Assembly (NCBI GenBank): GCA_017452305.1
Contig: JAFTMQ010000164.1
Coordinates: forward strand, 1-5,845
Origin: Clostridia bacterium
Lineage (GTDB): Bacteria; Bacillota; Clostridia; Christensenellales; Borkfalkiaceae
Reading direction: 5' to 3'
Length of the DNA: 5,845 nucleotides
Shown: piece after piece, positions 5,721 to 5,845 of the stretch
Numbering within the stretch: the stretch's first letter is position 1
Layout of the letters: the number at the start of each line of letters is the position of its first letter
Notes under the pieces: generated by a model
What the model was told of the DNA's origin: nothing
What the model saw: the letters and a program-made list of their open reading frames with translations, nothing else
The model's database searches: none
Translations under genes and position numbers: made by a program

Positions 5721-5796
5721 ATGAATTGCAAACGGTGTTTGCGTAAATTGAAATTAAAAATTTCATAATTCGATTTACTGTGTAAATCATTTTTTT
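5721..5796 (+). repeat. Three tandem variable-stem hairpins, last followed by a T-run
   Basis: Linker ATGAATT (5721-5727), then GCAAAC-GGT-GTTTGC (5728-5742), linker G-TAAATT, then GAAATT-AAA-AATTTC (5750-5764), linker ATAATTC, then GATTTAC-TGT-GTAAATC (5772-5788). All three stems are perfectly paired and unrelated in sequence. The last stem is followed by A and T7 (5790-5796), which resembles an intrinsic terminator on the plus strand. No plus-strand gene is visible upstream, so a role as terminator is doubtful. The stretch 5797-5845 holds an AATTCA (5803-5808) and a repeat of GATTTAC (5831-5837), with no further stem. Confidence 0.75.
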
Positions 5797-5845
5797 CGCC
5801 ACAATTCAGCACGCAGCATTCCACATTCAAGATTTACAAAAAAAC

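Larger units (their letters stand above)
5491..5845. other. Gene-free right end: regulatory region plus array
   Basis: I see no credible gene in these 355 bases. They hold the SD and promoter of the 5490-4975 gene, the LexA box, a 7-bp inverted repeat at 5620-5636 and the tandem hairpin array at 5721-5796. A 60-codon minus-strand open frame (5830-5648) reads straight through the array and lacks a convincing start, so it is not called. Confidence 0.65.

Noticed and set aside
5772..5796. True intrinsic terminator
   Set aside because: The hairpin plus T7 looks the part on the plus strand, but the stem is A/T-rich and no plus-strand gene ends nearby, so it is kept only as an array member with terminator-like features.
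5648..5830. 60-codon open frame on the minus strand
   Set aside because: It reads straight through the hairpin array, lacks a convincing SD, and its composition is typical of translated repeat sequence.
1..5845. tRNA, attachment site, insertion sequence or integrase
   Set aside because: No tRNA-like cloverleaf, no transposase motifs and no flanking direct repeats that would suggest an att core were seen.

Overview
The window looks like a stretch of a Gram-positive, clostridial-type (Firmicutes) chromosome carrying part of a tailed-phage head/packaging module. The grounds are strong AAGGAGG ribosome binding sites, TTG and GTG starts, a Bacillus-type LexA box and moderate GC. The genus cannot be told from the sequence. 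Prophage or phage-derived remnant is an inference: only packaging genes are visible, and no integrase or attachment site is seen.

Layout. The left two thirds (about 1-4000) is a minus-strand operon read right to left: terminase large subunit (3999-2512), a small Lys-rich protein resembling the C-terminal part of small terminase subunits (2482-2036), and a portal protein (1943-72). TerL carries intact ATPase and nuclease motifs, so it appears functional. Together these genes would make the packaging motor (TerL), a possible DNA-recognition or adaptor partner, and the portal ring. Capsid and scaffold genes would be expected past the left edge. Divergent from TerL lies a plus-strand gene (4083-4802) for an exported, C-terminally membrane-anchored, SH3-like protein that looks like a host or cargo gene rather than a structural phage gene. 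It converges with a minus-strand gene (5490-4975) for a small basic helical protein with a weak sigma-region-4/HTH look. That gene has a good promoter, a near-perfect Shine-Dalgarno and a TTG start. A palindromic LexA/SOS box lies upstream of it.

The most unusual signal is between the genes. Four intergenic spots (1-92, 1996-2034, 4805-4972, 5721-5796) hold tandem small hairpins. Most are 5-7 bp stems with 3-nt loops, separated by short recurrent linkers. Linker type A reads TGAATT or a variant; type B reads near GATTACA. Stem sequences mostly differ from unit to unit while pairing is kept, so these look like variable-stem hairpin arrays rather than copies of one REP element. Four runs start at, or within about 10 nt of, a stop codon and have their linker oriented with the gene just ended, as if they were transcribed 3' UTR structures. 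One array even contributes the portal stop codon.

The right end (5491-5845) has no credible gene. It holds the ribosome binding site, promoter, LexA box and the third tandem array.
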